A DNA stretch of 64,000 bases, from NCBI GenBank assembly GCA_964630595.1, contig CAZVVT010000003.1, forward strand, positions 1 to 64,000. The letters run 5' to 3'. Shown one piece after another: positions 1 through 8,886 of this stretch. Position numbers and translations under genes: made by a program. Under the pieces are notes generated by a model. That model worked only from the letters and a program-made list of their open reading frames with translations. It made no database searches and had not been told where the DNA came from. Within the stretch, counting starts at the first letter, position 1, and each line of letters starts with the position of its first letter. Origin of the DNA: CAZVVT01 sp964630595 (GTDB taxonomy: Bacteria; Chlamydiota; Chlamydiia; Chlamydiales; VFKH01).

Positions 1-51
1 CGCACTTGCATGGGGTGCAAGGGGTCGGAGGTTCAAATCCTCTCACTCAGA
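1..51 (+). tRNA. tRNA-Pro(GGG), 3' part
   Basis: The 5' end lies before the window. What remains is the anticodon arm (5-bp stem CTTGC/GCAAG around a 7-nt loop with anticodon GGG and G37), a 5-nt variable loop, a T arm with TTCAAAT loop, and the 3' acceptor strand CACTCAG with discriminator A. The anticodon loop and T arm closely resemble bacterial tRNA-Pro(GGG). CCA is not encoded; TTC follows. Confidence 0.88.
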
Positions 52-89
52 TTCTGTTTTATTGGGTCTCTCTTCTCATATCGATTCTA

Positions 90-1013
90 CTGACCGTCAA
101 TGCGGCCCATTTCGAAAAAACATTAGAGCTGCCTTTTGAGGATTTGTGCTCTCAATACGATGGGTTTCTTTTAGATGCTTACGGTGTCTTTTGGGGATCT
201 AGTGAAGTAGGCGTTTTTCCCGAAGCTGCCGATGCAATGGCTTATTTAGTCGCTCAAGGGAAGTGTGTTGGAATCTTATCAAATTCTACTCAGCCGGCCC
301 TAAAAGAAGAGGAAAAGCTTCGAAAACATGGTCTTCATAAGGGAGTCCATTATCACTTTCTTCTTACTTCAGGAGAGGTAGCTAAAAACTTATTGCTACA
401 AGAAACCCTTCCCTTTCCCACTCCCCGAGGCACGTACTGGTTGTTTGGTTCTGTCCACCCCCATTTCGGTTCTCACCACCAACTCTTTGAGGGCACAAAA
501 TATCGAGAGGTACAAAACCTTGACGAGGCTGATTTTATCTATATTTCCATTCCCCATATTGCGGGGATAGATCAAGAAGACCCTGAAGTGTTTCGAGATG
601 AGATCCAATCTGTCAACGCGCGCGTTCCCATCCTTTGCGTGAATCCGGATCGAGTGGCCATGGAAGGACGTCCGCCTCGCCTAGTTGTTCGTCAGGGCAG
701 CATCGCCCAAATGTTTGCCGAAGAGCAGGTTCCCGTCTACCTAATCGGCAAACCCTCTATTATTGTCTATGAAGCGGCTTTACAAAGGTTTCCGAAGAGT
801 ATTCAAAGAAATAAAATTCTTATGATTGGAGATGGTCCAGAAACGGACATTCGCGGTGCGCATAATGCCGGCTTAGACGCTGCTCTTGTTACAAAAACCG
901 GTATCATGACCCCCCATCTAGAGAAAGAGGGGCTGCCCCAGGTTATCGATCGCCTCCCACCTAGCGATACGCCTGAATTTCTCATCGAGCGTCTAAGTTT
1001 ACAAACTCGCTAA
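90..1013 (+). CDS. HAD superfamily IIA phosphatase (NagD-like)
   Basis: Predicted cytoplasmic sugar-phosphate or nucleotide phosphatase of the HAD-IIA type. All four HAD motifs are visible: motif I FLLDAYGV near the N-terminus (nucleophile Asp; the usual second Asp is replaced by Tyr, as in the IIA subgroup with D-x-W/Y-G-V), motif II ILSNST, motif III lysine in GKPS, and motif IV MIGDGPETDIRGA. The substrate cannot be read from the sequence. The start is unresolved: the frame runs back into the tRNA without an ATG. CTG at 90 keeps the conserved FEDLCSQYDGF lead-in; TTG at 144 is the first standard alternative and would trim it. Its 3' end overlaps the convergent methyltransferase gene by 32 bases. 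Confidence 0.8.
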   Translation: MTVNAAHFEKTLELPFEDLCSQYDGFLLDAYGVFWGSSEVGVFPEAADAMAYLVAQGKCVGILSNSTQPALKEEEKLRKHGLHKGVHYHFLLTSGEVAKNLLLQETLPFPTPRGTYWLFGSVHPHFGSHHQLFEGTKYREVQNLDEADFIYISIPHIAGIDQEDPEVFRDEIQSVNARVPILCVNPDRVAMEGRPPRLVVRQGSIAQMFAEEQVPVYLIGKPSIIVYEAALQRFPKSIQRNKILMIGDGPETDIRGAHNAGLDAALVTKTGIMTPHLEKEGLPQVIDRLPPSDTPEFLIERLSLQTR

Positions 1014-1974
1014 GGATCTCTACGTGATCAGTTCCTGGAATCATTGGGTAGCTGACCACGCGTCCCAATTTCCAACCACTTGCCAAAAGAGTATCGCGGT
1101 CGCGCTCCCAACTCTCTTGGTTACAACTAATGTAATAAAAAGTTTTATCCGAAGAACAGATTTTACTGAGCAGCTTTTTGCTCAGGCCTTTTCTAGGGGG
1201 ATCGGCGATGATGACATCTGCTTCATCGATCAGGTCTATAAAATCGTCAACATCTCCACAATGGTACGGCACATCACAGGCCAACCGGAAGAGGGGCTCA
1301 GCAAAGGGGTTTTCTTCGACCGCAACGAGCGTTTGGGCTCCAGTTGATAGCGGAACACTCACCGTACCCACACCCGCGTAGAACTCGACAATTCGCTGGT
1401 TTTCGGCGATCCAGCTCTTCAAGGTGGTCACGAGCTGCTCAAAAAGAGCCCAATTGGGCTGCATGAAGACCTGCGGCGAGAGGTAGATCTCCTCCCCAGC
1501 CATCCTCCGCGTATACCACTTAGGGCCCGAGATATGTTGCCACTTCGATGAGAAAATCGTGTTGGTTTTGTGGGGGTTAAAATTCGTCCAAAGACTGTGA
1601 ATCAACGGATTTTCAACAAGCTGGGATAAATACCTATCTGTTTGCTTGTCAAGTTGTTGTGTGTTGAGCGAGAGAGCTACGCAAACAGAGTTTTCCACAA
1701 CGTCCAACTGGATATAGCGCAGTAGGCCTGTGTGGGATTTTTCGTCATAGCCGGGAAGGTGGATGAGCTGAGAGACCTCGTTGATCAATGGGTGGTGAAC
1801 AAGGCAGCAGGGGATGGGGAGAACCTCGTGGCTGTGTTCACGGAAGAGCCCGATTTTGTCTCCGCGCACAGCCAGCTTGCTGCGCAAACGCCAACCGAGG
1901 CCCTCACTCGATAAGAGGCGCTGACATCCGCTACAGGGGCCAAAGTGCTTACAGACAATCGACATGTTCCACAC
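982..1974 (-). CDS. 23S rRNA/tRNA uracil-5 methyltransferase, TrmA/RlmC/RlmD family
   Basis: SAM-dependent RNA m5U methyltransferase, 330 residues, cytoplasmic. An N-terminal Cys cluster (CKHFGPCSGC) would hold a [4Fe-4S] centre. The Rossmann SAM motif is FYAGVGTVS, followed by DPPRKGL and the catalytic Cys in YISCN; DHVE near the C-terminus supplies the general base region. It is shorter than RlmD (about 430 residues) and has no obvious TRAM domain, so it resembles RlmC or the reduced chlamydial form. The start is GTG at 1974, or ATG four codons in at 1965. Whether it acts on tRNA or rRNA cannot be decided here. It converges on the HAD phosphatase gene. Confidence 0.88.
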   Translation of the reverse strand: MWNMSIVCKHFGPCSGCQRLLSSEGLGWRLRSKLAVRGDKIGLFREHSHEVLPIPCCLVHHPLINEVSQLIHLPGYDEKSHTGLLRYIQLDVVENSVCVALSLNTQQLDKQTDRYLSQLVENPLIHSLWTNFNPHKTNTIFSSKWQHISGPKWYTRRMAGEEIYLSPQVFMQPNWALFEQLVTTLKSWIAENQRIVEFYAGVGTVSVPLSTGAQTLVAVEENPFAEPLFRLACDVPYHCGDVDDFIDLIDEADVIIADPPRKGLSKKLLSKICSSDKTFYYISCNQESWERDRDTLLASGWKLGRVVSYPMIPGTDHVEILSEFVNLDAR

Positions 1975-2164
1975 CCTCTAGAATAGGAAGAGAGATTTCT
2001 ATTATATGTTTTTCTTCTTCTTTAGGGGGTGTGGAAATGTTCACGCCATCTGCGATTTCCCCATTGTTCATAAGTCCTGTCGAAAATGTTCAGGGCTGAT
2101 GATGGGCGTTCATGGGAAAAAGATCGTCAACAAAACCGACCCTTTCGTGGACGGTTATGAACCA

Positions 2165-3124
2165 CTATTCGACAAGTTTTCCACAGGCTTCCAACAACTC
2201 GCGTAAAGTCCCCTCGATGGAGGAGATGGAGGTGGCGTGGCAGAGTGCGTTTCGGTATTCGCTCGCGCCGGGAAGGCGTTTGACATACCAGCCAGAGATG
2301 CGGCGTATATCGGTGATGATTTTGTGCTCACGGTCTTGATTCTTAATCACTTCGAAGTGAGAGACCAGCTCTTGGCAATGCTCTAAAATGGTACGTTTTT
2401 GGTACTGTCCGGTGGTCAAAAACTCTCTAATCTGGGCGGCAATCCAGGGCTGCCCCATGGTGCCGCGCGCGATTAAGACAGCGTCACAGCCCGTTTGGGT
2501 GAGGCAATCCGCTACCGCTTCAGGAGAAAAGAGGTCACCATTGCCAACAACCTTAATTTTCGTCGCAACCTGTTTACAGTCACGGATATGCGACCAATTT
2601 GCGGGTCCGAGGTAGGCTTGCTGTCGCGTACGGCCGTGAACACAGATGTGGCGCGCCCCGGCCTGCTCGGCAATGAGGGTCACTTCGGGGGCGACAATGG
2701 AGTTTTCGTCCCAGCCTGTACGGACCTTTACGGTGACGGGGATTTTGACAGCGGCGACGATGTTGGCCAAAATTTCCCCGATTTTCGCCGGGTTTTTGAG
2801 AAGGCCCGAGCCGCTGCCGTCCTTGGTCACCTTGTCGACCGGGCAGCCGCAGTTGAGATCGATGGAGTCAAAGCCGAGGTCTTCGATAATCCGGGCGGCT
2901 TGAGCGGCCAGTTCCGGCTTTGCTCCACACAGCTGTCCGCCGATGGGGCGCATGTCGGCTGTGTAGCGCAGCATTTCCAGCGTCCCGGGGTCGTTGCGGA
3001 CGAGGGCCTCCATCTTGACCATCTCGCAAAACATGTGGTCGGGTCGGTACTTCGCCGCGATCTTGCGAAAGGCAAAATCGGAGCATCCTGCAAGAGGGGC
3101 GTAATAGACTAGCGGATCAGCCAA
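2165..3124 (-). CDS. dus: tRNA-dihydrouridine synthase
   Basis: FMN-dependent reductase that makes dihydrouridine in the tRNA D loop. Visible motifs: APLAGCSD at the N-terminus, DLNCGCPV with the catalytic Cys, VKVRTGW, HGRTRQQ, GNGD and ARGTMGQPW (phosphate-binding end of the TIM barrel). The open frame extends upstream to 3286, but that part is the shadow of yggT. The conserved domain begins right after TTG at 3124 (LADPLVYYAPLAG), giving 319 residues, a normal Dus length. This start lies 16 bases before the yggT stop, so the two genes overlap and are probably translationally coupled. The DusA/B/C subtype is not resolved; the motif set looks DusB-like. Confidence 0.92.
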   Translation of the reverse strand: MADPLVYYAPLAGCSDFAFRKIAAKYRPDHMFCEMVKMEALVRNDPGTLEMLRYTADMRPIGGQLCGAKPELAAQAARIIEDLGFDSIDLNCGCPVDKVTKDGSGSGLLKNPAKIGEILANIVAAVKIPVTVKVRTGWDENSIVAPEVTLIAEQAGARHICVHGRTRQQAYLGPANWSHIRDCKQVATKIKVVGNGDLFSPEAVADCLTQTGCDAVLIARGTMGQPWIAAQIREFLTTGQYQKRTILEHCQELVSHFEVIKNQDREHKIITDIRRISGWYVKRLPGASEYRNALCHATSISSIEGTLRELLEACGKLVE

Positions 3125-3357
3125 AAGAGGAATTGTTCCAAAAATTGAAGGGCAATCAACGCAATCATGGGGGAAAAGTCGATCATGGCGATCGGGGGGA
3201 TGATTTTGCGAAAAAGACCCAAATAGGGGTCGGTTGCCCAGTGAACGAAGCGCATTACGGGCCAATTTTGGGCCGTGGGGAACCAAGAACTGATCACATT
3301 GGCCAGGATCAAAAGGGTATAAATCGTAAAGGCCGCTGACAGAATTGCGTAAACCAT
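3109..3357 (-). CDS. YggT family small membrane protein
   Basis: An 82-residue inner-membrane protein with two hydrophobic helices (about 2-25 and 58-80) flanking a polar loop with SSWFPTAQNW and TDPYLGLFRKIIPP, which is the family signature. YggT proteins are poorly characterised; links to cell-division loci and osmotic tolerance are known in other bacteria. It is the first gene of a two-gene minus-strand unit with dus and is divergent from the GspL-like gene, whose likely start is only 26 bases away. Confidence 0.88.
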   Translation of the reverse strand: MVYAILSAAFTIYTLLILANVISSWFPTAQNWPVMRFVHWATDPYLGLFRKIIPPIAMIDFSPMIALIALQFLEQFLFWLIR

Positions 3358-3383
3358 GGGAAGATTATACCCCGACAGAAATT

Positions 3384-4565
3384 ATGTTTGCGCTTTTTTT
3401 GACTAATCCACGTCTCCGTATCCAATCCCAAGTAGAGGGAATGTACTGCGTCGCGGGCTTTTCCTGGGGCCGTTTAGCCATCCTCTATCTGGGCAACGAA
3501 GAGCAAAAAGCTACCCTTTCCATCAGCGCAGCCCCCGGCCTTTACCGACCCATTACCCTTCCCGGGCGCCTTTGGGGTCGCTCTTATGCAACCGCCATGA
3601 GCTTCACGGCGCGCAATCTTCTCCCCTTTCCCGACATGGCGCTCAAGATTGAGGAGGGGGGCGTTTTTGCCATTGCGAAGGAGCTGCAGAGCAAAGAGGG
3701 GCAGCTCATCAACACTATTCAGGCCCTTGCCTTCTTCACAGCTCTCTTTTGCTCCGATGAGATCATCGTTGTGCACCAAGGCGAAAGCACCACGATCCTC
3801 CACATGAAGGGCAAAAAGATCTTCCAAGCCGCAACCTCGCCTTTGAAAGACGAGAAAGAGGTGGTGCGTTTGCGCGAGGGACTCAAGCTGCCCGAGCTGC
3901 CCGTTTTGGGGCTGGGACGGGCTCTTGGAACCATTGTCTTGCCGCGCCGTTTTGGACGCAGCAGCGAAGAGCTACACCAACATGCGCTCCCCATTGCCGC
4001 TGCTTTAGTGGGGTTTTTCTGGCCGCGCAGGCGCTATGACTACAATGTCAACGGCCATCACGTTCCCTTGCGTTCTCTGGTGATCGCTGCAAGTGTTGCC
4101 GCGTTGAGTGTGAGTGCTCTGTACGTAGGTGTGGGCTGGAGGCTGCAAGAAGAAGAGCGCTGCATACAGACACAGCTGCAGAGTTTGAGCTTGGATCCGA
4201 ACACAACCGATATAGGGGTTCTTTTGGAAAAAGCGCGTGCGCGCACAAAGCGCACAGCACTTCCCTTTGCACTACATCCACAGATGCCCTACTGCAGCGA
4301 TGTTCTGGGATGGCTCATCGACAAAGCGCCTGAGGGCATTTATTTCGAGCGCATCTCGATGAATGAGCAGTTTCCCACGCTGACCTATCCGCGCCAAAAA
4401 AAACTCACTCGAGTCGAGGTGGAGTTTTCCGCCGACAATATCAAGTTAGCGCGTGGTTTACATGAAGCGCTTTTAGCGCACGACTCGATTGCAAAAGCCG
4501 ATGATACGCTTGTGTGGAGCAGCACCAAAGCGGGATACAAAGTAACCTTTACGGTGAAAGAATGA
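3384..4565 (+). CDS. GspL-like (PilM-PilN fusion-like) inner-membrane protein
   Basis: A 393-residue protein with no obvious named homolog. Its architecture suggests a type II secretion/type IV pilus inner-membrane linker. An N-terminal soluble half of about 230 residues ends in ELHQHALPIAAALVG, which resembles the AIGLAL helix that closes the PilM/GspL actin-like domain; EIIVVHQGESTTILHMKG could be its phosphate-loop hairpin. One membrane helix follows (about 233-253, SLVIAASVAALSVSALYVG), then an amphipathic stretch and a C-terminal domain of about 130 residues compatible with the PilN/GspL ferredoxin-like fold. The ATG at 3384 is preferred; an earlier start would run into the yggT promoter. 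The stop overlaps the next start (ATGA). Function is inferred from architecture and neighbours only. Confidence 0.6.
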   Translation: MFALFLTNPRLRIQSQVEGMYCVAGFSWGRLAILYLGNEEQKATLSISAAPGLYRPITLPGRLWGRSYATAMSFTARNLLPFPDMALKIEEGGVFAIAKELQSKEGQLINTIQALAFFTALFCSDEIIVVHQGESTTILHMKGKKIFQAATSPLKDEKEVVRLREGLKLPELPVLGLGRALGTIVLPRRFGRSSEELHQHALPIAAALVGFFWPRRRYDYNVNGHHVPLRSLVIAASVAALSVSALYVGVGWRLQEEERCIQTQLQSLSLDPNTTDIGVLLEKARARTKRTALPFALHPQMPYCSDVLGWLIDKAPEGIYFERISMNEQFPTLTYPRQKKLTRVEVEFSADNIKLARGLHEALLAHDSIAKADDTLVWSSTKAGYKVTFTVKE

Positions 4566-5029
4566 AGTACCTGTTTTGGATCTTTCCCTTTTTGGTCGTC
4601 CCCCATCTTTTCCTACTCTCGGGCATGTGGCAGCGCCTTCATGAAATGGAGGATGTGCGCAATCAGATTTCGATTGTGAGTTTGGGATTGTACAAAGAGC
4701 AGATGCATTGCCAGAAAGAAGAGCAGCTGTGGAAGTGTTTTGGAGGCAAAGACGTGCGCAAGCGCGAAGAAATCCTCGAAAAAAATTTCCCCATCACCTT
4801 CATCGAAACAAAGATTGAAAAACATCCGCAGTTCACGGAAGTCTCCGTGCAACTCAAAAGCCCCGTTGCCCTCTCCGGAGAGCAGCTACAGCAGCTGCTT
4901 TCTACGATCGAAGACATTCACCATCCTGCGATATGCGTCGTCAACGAATTGAAGATCGAGCGCATGGAAGATGAGCTGGGAGAGCATTGGTTGGTCGATA
5001 TGAAAATCCTCAAACGAGAACTTTTATGA
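4562..5029 (+). CDS. GspM/PilO-like bitopic membrane protein
   Basis: A 155-residue protein: short cytoplasmic N-terminus, one membrane helix (about 2-20, FWIFPFLVVPHLFLLSGMW), a coiled-coil-prone stretch (about 21-50), and a soluble domain whose pattern (VSVQLKSPVALSGEQLQQLL, then a central TIEDI helix and a last beta strand) fits the ferredoxin-like domain of PilO/GspM. It overlaps the genes on both sides by ATGA junctions, so the three products are probably made in fixed ratio. Taken with the preceding GspL-like gene the order mimics pilM/N-pilO. The assignment rests on topology, size and order, not on a strong motif. Confidence 0.5.
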   Translation: MKYLFWIFPFLVVPHLFLLSGMWQRLHEMEDVRNQISIVSLGLYKEQMHCQKEEQLWKCFGGKDVRKREEILEKNFPITFIETKIEKHPQFTEVSVQLKSPVALSGEQLQQLLSTIEDIHHPAICVVNELKIERMEDELGEHWLVDMKILKRELL

Positions 5030-6171
5030 AATGGATTTGCTTTGTAGTACTGATTCTTGCCGGATGTGCCTCAAGGGCACCTGAAAGGCCCTGTTTGACA
5101 TCGATCCATTTGGTGGATAGCAACGGCATGATGCAAAATGTGGGTTCACCGGACCGTCTCAAGCGTTTTGCCGCCGTCGATTTCAGCAAGCCGCAAGGCT
5201 ACAGCCGAGTGCTGCGCGTCTTTCGCACAGAGAGCAATGGCGCAACCCCTTCGATTCTCACTTCTTATTGGCCGAGTGGAACCATCAAGCAGTGGCTCGA
5301 TATCGTCTCCAACCGTGCCTGCGGCCGTTATATGGAGTGGTATGAAAATGGACAGTGCAAGATTTCCGCCCGCGTGATCAGCGGGACGCCCGATTTTTCC
5401 GAAGCGGCTGTTGCAAGTTGGTTTTTCGATGGGCCTGCAGAGGCTTTTGATAGTTCGGGCCAGAAAACGGCACATATGGAGTATTGCAGAGGCAAGCTCA
5501 ACGGGATTGTGCGGCGCTGGAACAGCAAGGGGCTTCTCATTGAAGAAGAGAGCTTCGCCATGGGACGACGTTGCGGCCATGCCAAGCGAATCCTCGATAA
5601 CGGCAGTGTCTTTGCCGACGAGGTCTTTGAAGACGACCGCCTGGTCGAGGGAATCTACCCGGGGGCCCAGGTGATGAAGGGCACGGGTTGGTGCTTGCGT
5701 CCAGTAGAGGGGGGCGTTTTGTGGCAGGAGGTCCAAAACGGTCTCCTGGATGGGCAGGTGCGCGAATTGCGAGGAGAGGAGTTGGTGCATTCCTATACGC
5801 AGCACAACGACCAGAAGCAGGGGCTAGAAATTTTTTACGAGAAGGAGCAGCCCATTCTCGAAATCCCCTATGTCGATGGGGTGATCCAGGGCGAGGTCAA
5901 AACGCGCTACCCCGATGGGACGTTGGAGAGCATCCGCGAGATGAGCAACAACCAGAAAGAGGGACAGCTGCGCTGTTGGTACCGAAACGGTCAGATCATG
6001 ATGGTCGAGCAGTACAAAGAGGGGCGGCTGCAGTCGGGAGAGTACTATGCGCTGGGCAGCTTAACGCCGCAAGCGCGAGTTGCTCAAGGCAGAGGCGATG
6101 CGCTGGTCTTTGACGGAGAGGGAAAATTGCAGCGCCGCGTCACATATATTGACGGTTTGCCGCAAGAATAG
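5026..6171 (+). CDS. MORN-repeat lipoprotein (YwqK-like)
   Basis: A 381-residue lipoprotein with signal peptide and lipobox LILAGC at about residues 10-15. The mature part holds repeated MORN_2-type units of about 20-25 residues, seen as YWPSGTIKQW, WYENGQCKI, RWNSKGLLIEE, RYPDGTLESI and WYRNGQIMMVEQYKEG. Such repeats form beta hairpins that act as binding scaffolds. The ATG at 5026 overlaps the stop of the PilO-like gene. As the third gene after GspL-like and GspM-like genes it occupies the slot of the PilP lipoprotein in type IV pilus operons, although its fold is different. It could also be an unrelated envelope protein sharing the operon. Confidence 0.72.
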   Translation: MKWICFVVLILAGCASRAPERPCLTSIHLVDSNGMMQNVGSPDRLKRFAAVDFSKPQGYSRVLRVFRTESNGATPSILTSYWPSGTIKQWLDIVSNRACGRYMEWYENGQCKISARVISGTPDFSEAAVASWFFDGPAEAFDSSGQKTAHMEYCRGKLNGIVRRWNSKGLLIEEESFAMGRRCGHAKRILDNGSVFADEVFEDDRLVEGIYPGAQVMKGTGWCLRPVEGGVLWQEVQNGLLDGQVRELRGEELVHSYTQHNDQKQGLEIFYEKEQPILEIPYVDGVIQGEVKTRYPDGTLESIREMSNNQKEGQLRCWYRNGQIMMVEQYKEGRLQSGEYYALGSLTPQARVAQGRGDALVFDGEGKLQRRVTYIDGLPQE

Positions 6172-6199
6172 TTATGCTAGCAGCCCCAGGGAGTGGCTA

Positions 6200-8299
6200 G
6201 TGACCTATTTGAACGAGTTTCGAAACAAAATTCATGCGAGAGATTGGAAGGGATTTTGTGTTCTATGGGAGGAGTACTGCGCAGGAGATGAGATTGACAC
6301 AAAGGAGCTGGCCGAGGTCCTGCATCTTCTCAAAGGTTCGGCTCTGGAGAACTCTTTTGCGGCCTTGGTGCCCGAGGCGATCGCGCTTTACAAACGAGTG
6401 CAAGATTTCGATGTTCTCAAACGTTTGATGGATTTGACACCTGCAGCAACGCAGGAGGTGGCGGATTTAAGCATTGAAGAGCTGCAGAAGCGCTACGGAC
6501 AAGATCCGCACTTCCAAGAAAAGCTGCGCTTTGTCGGCCTCAAAAACAAGAGTGGTTATTGCGGAGCGATTTCGCACTTTGAACTGCTCAACCATCTGCA
6601 CAAAGGCAATTTCGTTTTTCATACGGGTGGTTGGGGTGTAGGCGAAATCATGAACGTTTCGAATCTGCGCGAACAAATCGAGCTAGAATTCGAAAAGATC
6701 ACGGGCAAGCGAGAGCTCTCTTTTGCCAACGCCTTCAAAAACCTCATTCCGCTTTCCTCCGACCATTTTCTCGCCAAGCGCTTCGGCAATGCCGATGCCT
6801 TTGAAGCAGAAGCGAAGGCCGATCCTGTGGCGGTGATCAAGCAGCTGCTGACCGATTTGGGCCCCAAAACGGCCAGCGAGATTCGCGATGAGCTGATTGA
6901 CTATGTGATTCCCGAAGAGGATTGGGCAAAGTGGTGGCAGTCGGCGCGAACAAAATTGAAAAAAGTCACCTCGATCGAAGCGCCCGCTTCTGCAAAAGAG
7001 CCCTTTCGTCTTGCTGACAAGCAGACCAGCATTGATGAGCGCGCGCTGGCGGGTTTGAGCGGAGTGAAGAAGATCGACGACTTCATCGACTACCTCTACT
7101 CCACACTACGAGACAATCCGGAGTTGACCAAGCACGAAGAGATTCGGCGCATTGCACAAGAGCAGATTGAGGAGTGGCTGAAAGGGCACATCAAGGACGC
7201 GCAGCGCTTGGAGCTCTACTTCCTGTGTGAAGACTTGGGCCGGCCCATGAAAGCGGAAGCGGGGGCGCTTCTCGAAGCAAAAGAGGCCATCACTCTCGTC
7301 AATGCAATGAGTGTTCTCGCCTACAAGAAGCGGGCGCTACAGCTGATTCGTCAGCGCGATCTTCTGGTGCGTGCGTTGATGGAGGTGCCGCACTCCGCAC
7401 TCCGCGACTTCCTTGTCAAAGAGCTGACGAAGGAAGAGGTGGAAGCGGCGGTGGAAGAGCATCTGCAAAAGCCGGAAAAGCAGCCGGAGTTCCTGATTTG
7501 GTATCTGCCGAAGGTAATGGCAGGAGGTGGCTTGCCCTTTTCCGACAAGCGTGGGCAGTGTCGTCTGCTCGAGGGGCTCTTGCAGCTTCTCTCCGCTATT
7601 GAGTCGAAGCCGGCCTACAAGGATCTCACCAAAAAAATCACACAGATGCTGCTGGGCGACCGTTTCTCGATGGTGCGCACGATTTTGCAAGGTTCACCGC
7701 GCGACTTTGCCAGCGAACTGATCCTGTTGGCGGCAAAGTGCCATGCTATCACGGACTCGGACACCAAAACGATCCAAGCGTTGGTCTACGTGGCCCATCC
7801 CGACTTGAACCAGGCGAAGAAAGAGCGCGATGACACGGAGAATGTGATTTGGACGACGTCAGAGGGGCTCAAGAAGATCCAAGAGCGCATCCGCCACATT
7901 GGTACTGTAGAGACGGTGGAAAACGCGAAGGAGATTGAGGCGGCGCGTGCTTTGGGCGACTTGCGCGAAAACTCCGAGTTCAAATTTGCGTTGGAGAGAA
8001 GGGCGCGTCTGCAGGGAGAGCTCAAGTCGCTTTCCGACGAAGTGAGTCGCGCTCGCGTCATTACAAAAGAGGACATTCCTCAGGCAGAGGTGGGCATTGG
8101 CTCGCGTGTGACGGTTCAGTCGGGGGACAAAAAGGTGACCTACACGATTTTGGGTCCCTGGGATGCCGATGTGGAGAAGAACATTTTGGCCTTCCAATCG
8201 AAATTGGCACAGAGTATGGTGGGTGCGCACGTGGGCGACACTTTTTCTTTCCAAGGAGAAGAATACCGCATCGTGCACATCGAGCCGTGGAAATCGTAA
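6200..8299 (+). CDS. greA: transcription elongation factor GreA with long N-terminal extension
   Basis: A 699-residue protein. The C-terminal 150 residues or so are GreA: a coiled coil with EIEAARALGDLRENSEFKFA (the acidic tip that enters the RNA polymerase secondary channel) and a C-terminal FKBP-like domain (TYTILGPWDAD). GreA rescues backtracked polymerase by promoting transcript cleavage. The N-terminal part of about 540 residues is helical and has no recognised function; a GreA of about 715 residues is typical of Chlamydiae. GTG at 6200 is chosen over the upstream ATG at 6080 because AGGGAG lies 8 bases before it and the earlier start would overlap the MORN gene. Confidence 0.92.
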   Translation: MTYLNEFRNKIHARDWKGFCVLWEEYCAGDEIDTKELAEVLHLLKGSALENSFAALVPEAIALYKRVQDFDVLKRLMDLTPAATQEVADLSIEELQKRYGQDPHFQEKLRFVGLKNKSGYCGAISHFELLNHLHKGNFVFHTGGWGVGEIMNVSNLREQIELEFEKITGKRELSFANAFKNLIPLSSDHFLAKRFGNADAFEAEAKADPVAVIKQLLTDLGPKTASEIRDELIDYVIPEEDWAKWWQSARTKLKKVTSIEAPASAKEPFRLADKQTSIDERALAGLSGVKKIDDFIDYLYSTLRDNPELTKHEEIRRIAQEQIEEWLKGHIKDAQRLELYFLCEDLGRPMKAEAGALLEAKEAITLVNAMSVLAYKKRALQLIRQRDLLVRALMEVPHSALRDFLVKELTKEEVEAAVEEHLQKPEKQPEFLIWYLPKVMAGGGLPFSDKRGQCRLLEGLLQLLSAIESKPAYKDLTKKITQMLLGDRFSMVRTILQGSPRDFASELILLAAKCHAITDSDTKTIQALVYVAHPDLNQAKKERDDTENVIWTTSEGLKKIQERIRHIGTVETVENAKEIEAARALGDLRENSEFKFALERRARLQGELKSLSDEVSRARVITKEDIPQAEVGIGSRVTVQSGDKKVTYTILGPWDADVEKNILAFQSKLAQSMVGAHVGDTFSFQGEEYRIVHIEPWKS

Positions 8300-8886
8300 T
8301 CGCCTCCTCCAACCTCCATAAGCTGCGCGAAATGCGTGCGCAGCTGAAGCGACTGAAAGAGCATGACTTCCGCTCGCTCAAAGATTTCCCTCATTACGAA
8401 GCTCCTGAAGAGACGGGCGTGACCTTTGAAGAGAACGCTCTCATCAAAGGGCGCCACGCTGCGCAGTCTCTCGGTCGCTGGGTCATCAGCGACGACTCCG
8501 GTTTGGTTGTCCCCGCTCTCAGCGGACTTCCTGGCGTGCGCTCTGCTCGCTACGCAGGAGAGAAAGCCAGCGACAAGCAAAACCGCAAGAAGCTGCTCGA
8601 AGCGATGGCTGCCCTCAAAGATGTGCAACGTTCTGCCTACTTCGAATGCGTTCTCTCTGTAGTGAGCCCCGACGGCTTTGAGAAAACCTTCTCAGGCGTA
8701 TGTGAAGGGGTGATCGGCACGGAAGAGAAGGGCAAGAACGGCTTCGGCTACGACAGCCTCTTCACCAAGCACGATTACTCGCAGACCTTCGCCGAGCTCT
8801 CCGAAGAGATCAAGGGCCGCATCTCGCATCGCGGCAAAGCTCTTGAAAAACTCCTCCTCTTCCTCGAGAGTGGCAAACTACATTGA
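8287..8886 (+). CDS. rdgB: RdgB/HAM1 non-canonical purine NTP pyrophosphatase
   Basis: House-cleaning enzyme that hydrolyses ITP/dITP and XTP to the monophosphate and pyrophosphate, keeping deaminated purines out of nucleic acids. At 199 residues it has the normal length. Family motifs: ASSNLHKLREM at the N-terminus (nucleotide phosphates), SDDSGLVVPAL with metal-binding acidic residues, GVRSARYAG, GFGYDSLF and SHRGKAL. It starts at GTG 8287 inside the last codons of greA (13-base overlap), and its own 3' end overlaps the NYN gene, so greA, rdgB and the NYN nuclease form one coupled unit. Confidence 0.95.
   Translation: MEIVIASSNLHKLREMRAQLKRLKEHDFRSLKDFPHYEAPEETGVTFEENALIKGRHAAQSLGRWVISDDSGLVVPALSGLPGVRSARYAGEKASDKQNRKKLLEAMAALKDVQRSAYFECVLSVVSPDGFEKTFSGVCEGVIGTEEKGKNGFGYDSLFTKHDYSQTFAELSEEIKGRISHRGKALEKLLLFLESGKLH

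Noticed and set aside
1975..2164. 190-base gap between the methyltransferase and dus
   Set aside because: Small frames overlap here but none has a start context or protein-like composition, and no hairpin with T-run was seen. Nothing annotated.
2495..3112. Plus-strand 205-codon frame
   Set aside because: It lies antisense to dus, whose motifs are complete; composition is Gly/Asp/Arg-rich, typical of a shadow frame.
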